From Cyanobacteria bacterium UBA11370 (GTDB lineage: Bacteria; Cyanobacteriota; Cyanobacteriia; Cyanobacteriales; Coleofasciculaceae): 10,456 bases of DNA. How positions within the stretch are numbered: position 1 is the first letter of the stretch; every line of letters begins with the position of its first letter. The notes below the pieces were generated by a model, which had not been told where the DNA came from, ran no database searches, and was given only the letters and a program-made list of their open reading frames with translations. The position numbers were made by a program, and so were the translations under genes. The DNA is taken from contig DNGI01000137.1 in NCBI GenBank assembly GCA_003486645.1, positions 1 to 10,456 of the forward strand, written 5' to 3'. Of this stretch, positions 1 through 6,469 are shown one piece after another.

Positions 1-8
1 TATACTTT

Positions 9-49
9 AAAAAATCTCCAAATCATTACCTAGTAATCATTTGGAGATT
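9..49 (-). terminator. Probable intrinsic terminator (minus direction)
   Basis: An 11-bp perfect stem pairs 13-23 with 39-49. A C-C mismatch (24/38) follows, then a 5-bp inner stem (25-29/33-37) around a 3-base loop. Read on the minus strand the hairpin runs straight into a T-run (complement of the A-run at 9-14); no T-run follows in the plus direction. It lies about 200 bases past the end of the 159-residue gene on the same strand. The stem is AT-rich, so it may be weak. Confidence 0.5.
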
Positions 50-250
50 GAATGTAGAGAAATTCACTTCGCATTAAATCGGCTTTAATATCTGCGGAAT
101 GTGGGTTTTATGGAAGCAACTAGGGCGTGTCATCAAATAGGTGTAAATCTAGTTTAAAATCGATATCCTCGTTCGCGGGTTGAGTAATTTCAGGAGTGCT
201 AGTTTCACATCTCAAATAAAAATGCTATATCGTCCGTTTCTCAGTTGCAC
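50..250. other. Intergenic stretch, no gene seen
   Basis: I find no convincing coding frame or RNA gene here. It separates the secreted 159-residue gene from the hairpin at the left edge and would be the 3' untranslated part of that gene's transcript if the hairpin is its terminator. Confidence 0.4.
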
Positions 251-730
251 TTAGCAATAAGCAACGAACATGGAATCTTTGAGTTTGAGCCATTCTTGAA
301 TCGCAGCTGTTTCATCTTGGCGAATCGGTTCACCATTTCTTTCAGGATGACGACTGTAAAAGACTGCATTAGCCAGACGTTCTCTCAAAGCTTCATCATC
401 ATTCGGGAAAGTCCAATCTGGCTCACCACATCCAGGGCTATTTGGGTCAACCTTGTGGTAGCGCAACCCGCCTTGATCAATAACCTGCCGAATGACATTC
501 CACTCCTGGATGTACTCATATTCATCTGAGCGCAGTTTTCTACGATTGAGTTCAGGGTGCAAATTGCCAAACAACCAATCCGTCACACTGTCAACTGATT
601 GTTCACGGGTTTCAGCCAGGGCAATGTTTGGGCTACTCAGAATTAATCCAATGCTTCCGGTACTTGTGAACACAATTGCTAAAGCAAGGAATGAAGAGAC
701 AGATTTTAGTATTGTTCGCTGATGCGACAT
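251..730 (-). CDS. Secreted protein with a duplicated motif, unknown function
   Basis: This 159-residue protein has a clear signal peptide: a basic start, a hydrophobic stretch at about residues 11-32 and an ALA cleavage site at 37-39. The mature part is about 120 residues, acidic and with no membrane segment, so it should be exported to the periplasm or outside. It contains two copies of one unit, residues 53-77 and 123-147, identical at 12 of 25 positions. The shared pattern is F, then H-P-E-x-N, then R-x-D-E, then I-Q-E-W. Between them is a segment with a cysteine (C101); another cysteine is the last residue (C159), so a disulfide is possible. The start is supported by AAGGAG 8 bases upstream. 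I do not recognise a named family. The preceding gene on this strand is over 350 bases away, so it is probably transcribed alone. Confidence 0.75.
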   Translation of the reverse strand: MSHQRTILKSVSSFLALAIVFTSTGSIGLILSSPNIALAETREQSVDSVTDWLFGNLHPELNRRKLRSDEYEYIQEWNVIRQVIDQGGLRYHKVDPNSPGCGEPDWTFPNDDEALRERLANAVFYSRHPERNGEPIRQDETAAIQEWLKLKDSMFVAYC

Positions 731-738
731 GAGAAAAA

Positions 739-744
739 CTCCTT
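739..744 (-). promoter_or_regulatory. Ribosome binding site of the 159-residue gene
   Basis: Reads AAGGAG on the minus strand, 8 bases before the ATG at 730. It is a strong Shine-Dalgarno match that fixes this start. Confidence 0.7.
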
Positions 745-933
745 TTGATCACAATTAGCTGGAAGGTTGTTCAACGCCTGATCGCTGATTGAGAGCCGTA
801 ATAAATTGTCTCGTGTAGGCAATCGTACAACCAAGTCAACAAAAGCACGTAACTCGAAGCCTGAAACCCAGATATAAGAAGCTTTTTGAAATTTTACCTC
901 AAATCAATTCTGCTGTGATGTCAAAACAGTCTA

Positions 934-944
934 GTCTATTAGAC
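934..944. repeat. Short perfect inverted repeat in the intergenic region
   Basis: GTCTA-T-TAGAC is a perfect 5+5 palindrome in the gap between the secreted gene and the DUF2278 gene. It could be a small operator for the 159-residue gene, but it lies about 200 bases upstream of that start and could be chance. Confidence 0.2.
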
Positions 945-961
945 CTCTCATTTGACAGGTA

Positions 962-1138
962 ATGCCAGATATAGAGTTCATTCTTGAGAAGATCGTCCAC
1001 TACAGCAATTGGTCATACGAAGAGCTAGTCAACAGTTTCGACAATGAGAGCAATAATGTTGTAGCTGACGTAATAGGCAAACCGATTCACCTAAAAATCA
1101 CCAACTCGCCTTCCTTATCTGCCTGCTCCTGGGTGTAA
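962..1138 (+). CDS. Possible small protein or gene fragment
   Basis: A 58-codon plus-strand frame begins with ATG and ends with TAA. The first 45 or so residues look protein-like: mixed charged and hydrophobic residues, with an N-terminal stretch MPDIEFILEKIVHYSN that could be a helix. The last 17 codons run antisense over the 3' end of the DUF2278 gene, so the natural C terminus may be missing. Only a weak AGG lies just upstream of the ATG. I do not recognise a family. It could be a real small protein, the 5' remnant of a gene interrupted where the DUF2278 gene was inserted, or chance. Confidence 0.25.
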   Translation: MPDIEFILEKIVHYSNWSYEELVNSFDNESNNVVADVIGKPIHLKITNSPSLSACSWV

Positions 1139-2133
1139 CTCACACCATCGACTTTGTTACCATTCTTGTCGAGAAGAGAAATGAGTCCGCCTTTGTTCGA
1201 TAAGGGTATCTGTCCCATCGTCACAGAGCGAACTTCACCAGGGGCTAACCAAATGTCATCCGAGAGGGTATGTGCCTCGTCATTCTTGTTCAAAACAGAC
1301 CAGCCGCCGAGGGAAATACCTTGCGTGGAACGGTTGAGGAGATAGACCATCTCAGGTTTAAAGGTGAAAGCCGCCTGGTTCTCGCCCCCCACTGGATTGA
1401 CCAGCGCCGCGACGATAGCAACGCGCTGATCGTCTGAGATGATAATGTCATCCTCATCATGTCCTGGTTCGAGCAATTGGGCAAGATTCTGACTTCCTGG
1501 CAAGCCGTGACCCGTCTTTTCGTCTGTATGGACAGCTTGTGAGGCGAAGGCGAGGAAGATTGCACTGAAGAGGTTTATATCAGGGAAATAGATAATGACC
1601 CCACCATCCTGCCAGACCCCGTTGTACTTCTTAAACTGAGCTTGGCTGCCTTGGTTCATGTGAATATCATGGATACCCTGCCTGTCGTTATACGGTTCGC
1701 CAAACAGATAGACAGTTGCGTTCCGGTTGATGGCTGCCTGTAGTTCCGGCATCACAAAGTCAATGATGTCATCGAGAGTTCCGGGTTGATCGTGCGGCAG
1801 AATGCGACCCTTGCTCAGGTCAATCAGGTTGCCCCTGATATAGTCTAGTGCCATCCCTCCCGCTTGGCTGGGTATCTGGTGAAAGCCCATCTCTAAACCA
1901 CGCAGTTGGTTCACAATGGGATGCTGGAAATCCTTCTCCAGCCAGAACACAAGCTCCGACAGCTCGGAACTCGACTTCACATTAATCGATGCCCTACGAG
2001 CATTGTTAAAATTGCCACCGGAGCCATCGTCATAAAAAAGATGGATGTGTGGTGTATTCGGATCTTGTTGAGAACGTTCAGCACTGACGCGAACTGGCTT
2101 GGCAACCCAAACCCCGTAGTTGTCAATTGGCAC
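1087..2133 (-). CDS. DUF2278 (YukJ-like) protein with C-terminal lamin-tail-like domain
   Basis: With the GTG start at 2133 the protein has 348 residues. Residues 1-215 match the DUF2278/YukJ pattern: an opening PIDNYGVW, a middle NVKS (51-54), HDIHMNQG (155-162), QDGG (175-178) and HTDE (202-205). The conserved His/Asp/Asn/Gln residues suggest a metal-binding or hydrolytic site, but I know of no established reaction. Residues about 236-345 look like a lamin-tail (LTD) beta-sandwich, with the typical pattern of L-x-G-W-x-V, a G-rich turn, then L-D-x-x-G-x-x-V-D-G-V. DUF2278 plus LTD is a known arrangement in bacteria. No signal peptide is seen. The frame continues upstream to an ATG at 2244, which would add 37 residues. 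I prefer GTG because family members begin right at this motif and AAGGA lies 8 bases before it. It stands alone, with large gaps on both sides. Confidence 0.8.
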   Translation of the reverse strand: MPIDNYGVWVAKPVRVSAERSQQDPNTPHIHLFYDDGSGGNFNNARRASINVKSSSELSELVFWLEKDFQHPIVNQLRGLEMGFHQIPSQAGGMALDYIRGNLIDLSKGRILPHDQPGTLDDIIDFVMPELQAAINRNATVYLFGEPYNDRQGIHDIHMNQGSQAQFKKYNGVWQDGGVIIYFPDINLFSAIFLAFASQAVHTDEKTGHGLPGSQNLAQLLEPGHDEDDIIISDDQRVAIVAALVNPVGGENQAAFTFKPEMVYLLNRSTQGISLGGWSVLNKNDEAHTLSDDIWLAPGEVRSVTMGQIPLSNKGGLISLLDKNGNKVDGVSYTQEQADKEGELVIFR

Positions 2134-2141
2134 TTTGTTAA

Positions 2142-2146
2142 TCCTT
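2142..2146 (-). promoter_or_regulatory. Ribosome binding site that decides the GTG start
   Basis: AAGGA on the minus strand, 8 bases upstream of the GTG at 2133. Together with the family's usual N terminus (a P-I-x-N-Y-G-V motif near residue 1) it argues for GTG over the ATG at 2244. Confidence 0.6.
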
Positions 2147-2315
2147 TCTACTTTATAACTGAGGAGAGAAGGCAGAACATAGAAGGCTCCAGGGCAGCAG
2201 GAACTCCCCACCCTGAAGTCGAGGGATTTAGCCAGGGCGCTCACCGTTGATAGATTGCGGGATTAATTCGCCATATATAGCTGGCTTTATTGTGTTCAAA
2301 AAAAAAGACTTTGAC

Positions 2316-2333
2316 AGTACCCTTGTGGGTACT
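2316..2333. repeat. 7-bp hairpin with 4-base loop
   Basis: AGTACCC, loop TTGT, GGGTACT. On the minus strand a T-run follows about ten bases after the stem, which is too far for a textbook terminator. It lies about 180 bases upstream of the GTG of the DUF2278 gene, so it could be a leader hairpin or operator of that gene, or a weak terminator for minus-strand transcripts coming from the ATPase gene. Confidence 0.35.
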
Positions 2334-2449
2334 TTCTACAGTTCGATTAGCGATTTCATCTAATATATCGCCCCCCACACCCCCACACCCACCATCAGTA
2401 ATTAAAGTAAAGCCAAGCTAATACTTGTGCTATCTAGCTGCGTAACAGA

Positions 2450-2575
2450 TCAAGAATTTGTAGACTTTTTTTGCTCTTCTGCTTCGTGGAACATCTTCAC
2501 AAACGACATTAAATTGGCTTGCTTGGCTGCACCTTTCAAATCAGGATAGATCAACTGATAATCAATACAAAGTGA
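2450..2575 (-). pseudogene. Possible 3' remnant of a lost gene
   Basis: A 41-codon minus-strand frame with no start codon near its upstream end runs to a TGA at 2450-2452. Its residues look like the C terminus of a soluble protein: an aromatic beginning (CIDYQLIYPDL), an Ala/Lys-rich helix, then a charged tail ending in EEQKKSTNS. A stop (2576-2578) closes it upstream. I cannot name the family. It could be the tail of a gene removed when the neighbouring DNA was rearranged. Confidence 0.3.
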
Positions 2576-2593
2576 TCACCTCAAAAAGCAAGC

Positions 2594-2605
2594 GTGCGAT
2601 CGCAC
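2594..2605. repeat. HIP1 octamer inside a 12-bp palindrome
   Basis: GTGCGATCGCAC contains GCGATCGC (2596-2603), the highly iterated palindrome of many cyanobacterial genomes. Further copies are at 3233-3240, 4240-4247 and 7568-7575. They support a cyanobacterial host or a long residence there. Confidence 0.8.
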
Positions 2606-2705
2606 TCCCCCAAAAAGGGAACACTCTGGTTAAATGCGACTCGCACCTAGAAGTCCGCCTACTTACTAAACGGTTATGATTAGGTTTACTTTGTCATGTA
2701 CCCTT

Positions 2706-4331
2706 TTAATCAATTGGTTGATGATCTCCCCAGTAAGACGTTAAGGGAGGAGAAAATTGAGATTCATCGGGAGAACTAGCTGGCTTGGCAACATATTTAG
2801 CACGATTTTCCATTGCCAGTACTCGTTCGGTATCACGGCTATAAAGAGAAGTAAACTCTTTTCGCTGCTCTAAGAGTTGCTCTAATCCAATATGGATAGG
2901 AGGTGGTGATTCTATTTCTTCAAGCTGAGAACCGAACGATTCATAGAGAGAATGAAAGACTTTTTTAGCCGCTGATTCTACCAGCGCCCGAATTTCTGCC
3001 CCCGTAAAATTCTGAGTTTTCCCCAACAAAATCATCCACTCTTCATGAGATAATGGGCAAGTCTCATCAAACTTCCAGCGGGGGTCAAATTTGGAAGCGT
3101 GGAGTTGAAAAATTTCTTTACGTTCAATAGCCTGGGGGAATCCTACATAATAGATTTTATCAAACCGACCAGCGCGAGTTAGTTCAGGTGGCAAAGCATC
3201 AAGACGATTGAGAGTAGCAATGACAAAGGTAGGCGATCGCTTCTCTTGTAACCAAGTTAGCAAAATACCCAATATCTGCTTAGATTGACTATCCTCCCCC
3301 GTAACTTGATCAGCCGAAAAAAACTTATCAAACTCATCAAAAAAACACACCGCCGGAGAGCAAGCTTCAATTCGCATCAACAACCGTTTCAGAAACGCTG
3401 CTCCTCCAGATTTTACCACATCAGCACCCACATTAATCAGTGGAAATCCCAAAATCTGAGCGCAGATTTGCGATGCAAATGTTTTACCTGTTCCTGGTAC
3501 TCCTGCCAATAACCATCCTTTAGGAAAGGGGATTTTATAGCGTCTAGCAACAGGTAAAAATTCAGTCCGCACCTCCTCAATACCTGTCTTAATCCGATCC
3601 ATCCCGCCAAAATCACTAACATTTGGTTTGGGAATAAAATCCAAGCCTAATGTCTTTAATCGCTCGATTTTGTAATCTAAAAGACTGGTAGCCACATCTG
3701 GGTTATTTACCGCCGCTGCTCGTTTAGCTCCTACCTTGATTTCCTCAATAGTTAGTCCCGCACAAACTAATTGGAGCTTGGCGTTAGTTTCGTCGTCTAA
3801 ATTGGGATAGATCTGTTGCAGTAATTCTTGAAGTTGTTGAGCGTCGGGTAAGGGTAGGGCAATAGTTGGAATGATAGAAGTTAAGGCTTGAGGAAGTCCA
3901 ATTTCCTTGATATCAAGTAAGATTAAATACTTGTTTTGAGTAAGACTAAGCGAACAAAGAGTATCAATTATCCAGGCCTTTAATTCTTCCTGTTCTAATA
4001 GGCTGGTAGCTTGAGAATTGATGAGTGCCTGTAGATTTTCTAAAATAAATAGTCCAGATTCGGGATAGTCCCGGATGAACGAGATCGCTTGAATAACTCT
4101 ACTTAAGGAATTCCCCTGAAATTGAGTAAATTCTTGTAATGAGAGAGGATGTATTGACTCAATCCGGTCAATTCCTGCTATTGTCAAATTCCACAAATAA
4201 GTAGGCAATGACCAAGTTAAACCCAATGTATAAAGAGTAGCGATCGCATTGAGACGCTCAATCAAGGGGACTTCAATTGCGAGTACATTACGACACTTCA
4301 GGTTTGTCTCAACTTGGGTATTCCAATTCAT
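2706..4331 (-). CDS. Ycf46-like AAA+ ATPase
   Basis: This 541-residue protein has the Ycf46 layout: a degenerate N-terminal ATPase-like domain (about 20-175) and an active AAA+ domain (about 235-460). The N-terminal half keeps a strand ending in FILENL (95-100) and LILLD (136-140) but lacks a P-loop. The active domain has Walker A GVPGTGKT (277-284), Walker B with D332 and E333, sensor-1 N375, arginine-finger candidates R386 and R389 in the TRAGRFD stretch, and a sensor-2 GAEIR (444-448). It should hydrolyse ATP and remodel a protein or complex in the cytosol. Ycf46 of Synechocystis has been linked to inorganic carbon use, but this copy sits beside conjugation-derived genes and its target is unknown. 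The C-terminal 40 residues are Pro/Ser-rich and probably disordered. There is no clear ribosome binding site before the ATG. A gap of 123 bases to the upstream gene holds its own promoter. Confidence 0.9.
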   Translation of the reverse strand: MNWNTQVETNLKCRNVLAIEVPLIERLNAIATLYTLGLTWSLPTYLWNLTIAGIDRIESIHPLSLQEFTQFQGNSLSRVIQAISFIRDYPESGLFILENLQALINSQATSLLEQEELKAWIIDTLCSLSLTQNKYLILLDIKEIGLPQALTSIIPTIALPLPDAQQLQELLQQIYPNLDDETNAKLQLVCAGLTIEEIKVGAKRAAAVNNPDVATSLLDYKIERLKTLGLDFIPKPNVSDFGGMDRIKTGIEEVRTEFLPVARRYKIPFPKGWLLAGVPGTGKTFASQICAQILGFPLINVGADVVKSGGAAFLKRLLMRIEACSPAVCFFDEFDKFFSADQVTGEDSQSKQILGILLTWLQEKRSPTFVIATLNRLDALPPELTRAGRFDKIYYVGFPQAIERKEIFQLHASKFDPRWKFDETCPLSHEEWMILLGKTQNFTGAEIRALVESAAKKVFHSLYESFGSQLEEIESPPPIHIGLEQLLEQRKEFTSLYSRDTERVLAMENRAKYVAKPASSPDESQFSPPLTSYWGDHQPID

Positions 4332-4391
4332 GAGCAGTTAGTCTGATACTAGGGCATTTTTTAACTATTTTTTTACTTTTGAACTGACTCT

Positions 4392-4397
4392 ATTATA
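4392..4397 (-). promoter_or_regulatory. Promoter -10 element of the ATPase gene (extended -10)
   Basis: Reads TATAAT on the minus strand and is preceded by TGG, giving an extended -10 (TGnTATAAT). No good -35 is found at 17 bases, which is common for extended -10 promoters. It is about 60 bases upstream of the ATPase ATG and suggests that gene is transcribed separately from the chimeric operon. Confidence 0.55.
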
Positions 4398-4454
4398 CCA
4401 ATAATTATCGATTATGAATTACAAAAAATGAACAATTGAGGTAATCACTATCAA

Positions 4455-6461
4455 CTAACATTCCATCTGAGAAGCGCGTACTTGATTATTCAATTTTGAA
4501 GCTTGTCCTAAAGCAGAAAAGGCTTGCTCAAAATGGCTTAAATCTTTGTCATTCATTTGGCAAACCATCTCTCCTTGTGACCTAACAAACAAAACACCAC
4601 GCCCATCTTTTGCCTCAATTTTAACATCACCATCCGGGCTAGCATCCCAGCGGTAAGCAAAGTTTCCATCAACTTTAACAGGTTTTCCAGTTGTCTGGGC
4701 ATAGCGGGTTAATACAGCAGCAACACGATTAGTACGCTCAAAGAAATTAGCATCCCGATCCGATGTGGCTTTGAATTCACCCTGAAGCGGGGAACCTTGC
4801 TGAAGCTGTCTTTTAGCAACATCAATTTGTTCGTAATGGTCAGTAATTAGTTTTGATTCTCCTTCAATCTTCACCCCTAATCCTGTCTTTTTAAATTTCA
4901 GCAGTTCGTTTCCTTGAGTATCCTTGAACGTGTAATATTTTCCCTCTCTGTTGATTGTATAATTGGCACTTTGATATTCTTTCCCTGGATGCTCAACCTG
5001 AGAGTGAAATATTTTGTGAAGGGTATTAGCTGCATTGACCTGGGTAAATCGTTCTTTAATGGCATTACTAGTGGTCAGAGCTTTTTGCCACCACGATGTG
5101 TTAGAAAGAGAGTTATTATTTCTAGTTCGCTCTGCCAATAATTTGATGATTTGCTGCTGTTGGGTACTAATTTGTTGTTGTTGTTGATTGATATGTTCCT
5201 GTTGCTGGCTAGACTCTTGTTGCAACGCCTTCATCTCTTCAAGCGTGTCAGTTAGCAGCTTCTTAAGTGGGGAATTTTCAAGTTTATTCAATGCGTTTTT
5301 AGCAACTTCCAAGCCCTCCACCTTTTCAATTTGAGGTTTTGCAAATGAGGGTTCAAGTCTTGGGCTATTAGAGGGAGTTATCTGATTCCTAGATGGGGCT
5401 TGAGCAGACTGAATGACTATTTCATCATTCCAGATAATCGGCGGTGGTGGTTCTGGAAAAGGTACATCTGTAACTTCTGTAACTGTAGAAGCTGTATCGA
5501 GTTCTTTTGATTCAGATTGCTGTGGCTGTTGGCTAGCTTGGATTGATAGTTCTGGTATTGGGTTTTCCCAAACTGTAGAGGAGTCTTCCCAGTACTTTCT
5601 GGGTATTTCTTCTGAAGTCAAAGATTGGGATTCTTCGGTGTAAATTGGTAGGGGTTGCGATTTCTCCCAAATGGCAGATGAATCCCCCCTATACTCCCGA
5701 CTCTCTTCATCTTGCCAGTATTCTAAAGGCTCTTCATGTTGTAATATTTCCTCAGAAGATGGCAGCTCATTCCACTCAATTGGAGGGGGAATCTCTTCAA
5801 CTTGCTCCTGTTTTCCTTCCCCTGCCAAAGCCTCTATAGAGGATTGTTGATAGACGTTAACCACAACTTTGCCATTCTGAGACTCTAAGGCAACCTGGTT
5901 ATTAACCTCCACTTTCATAGAATCATGGTTGCCTTCTATCTGCTCACCAGTGGGAGTCTTTTTTAAATCTGCAACCTCCCTAATTAGCCTAGAGTCTACC
6001 TCCCTATTAGCGTCTTTAGACTGATAAGCAATTTTATCATTTTTAGTAATTGTAATATCATCAAATGTCCCGTTCATCCAGGCAGCAACTTGTTCATAAA
6101 GTTGCTCTACTGCTTTGATATGGCTTTCGTTATGCAGAATAGCTGCTAAAAGAGGGCTAACAATATCCCGATTATTGCGGTCAAGTCCGAAAATAATTAG
6201 TTGTTTGCCGTCCACATCCAATGGTAAAGTAGTCTGACCGCAGAATGCTCCTACAAAATCCTTTTTTAGGAAGCGTTGGAAGGTTTTTTGAGCAGTTCCG
6301 ACAATGCTAGCGGCTGTCTTTTCTGAGTCTTTGACACTGATGAGTTGGGATAGGGGTCTGGAAGTCCACACATTAAGTTTATCTAGTGCTGCTTTCAGTC
6401 GGGCTGGTAGGTTGGTTAAACTCAAAATAGCCATCCATATTAACGGTTGAAGTTTGAGCAA
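4455..6461 (-). CDS. Chimeric protein: coupling-protein (VirD4/TraG-like) fragment + Pro/Gln-rich linker + unknown C-terminal domain
   Basis: The frame opens with TTG at 6461 (668 residues); an ATG at 6434 would give 659. Residues 10-110 resemble the inside of cyanobacterial VirD4/TraG-type conjugative coupling proteins: LSQLISVKDSEKTAASIVGTA (38-57, with one flanking residue), FCGQTTLPLDVDGKQLIIFG (73-92) and DRNNRDIVSPLLAAILH (94-110). I recall this from the family; no search was run. Walker A and the later TraM-recognition part are absent. After residue 110 the sequence changes to an unrelated segment (about 111-210). Then come an acidic, Pro/Trp-rich linker (220-375) with repeated short motifs, a Gln-rich coiled coil (404-445) and a C-terminal domain (about 490-655) of unknown role that I associate with cyanobacterial plasmid proteins. 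There is no signal peptide or membrane segment. The start is 8 bases after the stop of the upstream gene, so translation is probably coupled. Confidence 0.7.
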   Translation of the reverse strand: MLKLQPLIWMAILSLTNLPARLKAALDKLNVWTSRPLSQLISVKDSEKTAASIVGTAQKTFQRFLKKDFVGAFCGQTTLPLDVDGKQLIIFGLDRNNRDIVSPLLAAILHNESHIKAVEQLYEQVAAWMNGTFDDITITKNDKIAYQSKDANREVDSRLIREVADLKKTPTGEQIEGNHDSMKVEVNNQVALESQNGKVVVNVYQQSSIEALAGEGKQEQVEEIPPPIEWNELPSSEEILQHEEPLEYWQDEESREYRGDSSAIWEKSQPLPIYTEESQSLTSEEIPRKYWEDSSTVWENPIPELSIQASQQPQQSESKELDTASTVTEVTDVPFPEPPPPIIWNDEIVIQSAQAPSRNQITPSNSPRLEPSFAKPQIEKVEGLEVAKNALNKLENSPLKKLLTDTLEEMKALQQESSQQQEHINQQQQQISTQQQQIIKLLAERTRNNNSLSNTSWWQKALTTSNAIKERFTQVNAANTLHKIFHSQVEHPGKEYQSANYTINREGKYYTFKDTQGNELLKFKKTGLGVKIEGESKLITDHYEQIDVAKRQLQQGSPLQGEFKATSDRDANFFERTNRVAAVLTRYAQTTGKPVKVDGNFAYRWDASPDGDVKIEAKDGRGVLFVRSQGEMVCQMNDKDLSHFEQAFSALGQASKLNNQVRASQMEC

Positions 6462-6469
6462 TTTCGGCT

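Larger units (their letters stand above)
2134..2449. other. Non-coding region upstream of the DUF2278 gene
   Basis: This holds the in-frame but probably untranslated 37 codons before the GTG start, a run of A (about 2298-2307), a small hairpin (2316-2333) and a C-rich tract (about 2370-2391). I see no gene. The promoter of the DUF2278 gene should be here, but no clean -35/-10 pair stands out. Confidence 0.4.

Noticed and set aside
120..150. Possible insertion-sequence end (GGGCGTGTCATCAAAT)
   Set aside because: It faintly recalls transposon ends, but I see no matching inverted copy or transposase in the window.
1290..1565. 91-codon minus-strand frame inside the DUF2278 gene, and other long frames antisense to or overlapping the large genes
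   Set aside because: They are shadows of genes with clear family motifs, have no ribosome binding sites and show no recognisable sequence.
2316..2333. Hairpin as a definite terminator of the ATPase transcript
   Set aside because: It is about 370 bases past the ATPase stop and its T-run is ten bases away from the stem, so I list it only as a hairpin.
2370..2391. C-rich tract (CCCCCCACACCCCCACACCC) as a CRISPR or tandem repeat
   Set aside because: It is only low-complexity DNA common between cyanobacterial genes, with no repeat-spacer structure.
5130..5250. CAA/TTG-rich stretch as a DNA microsatellite
   Set aside because: It encodes the Gln-rich coiled coil of the 668-residue protein and is interrupted by other codons; no unusual DNA feature is needed.
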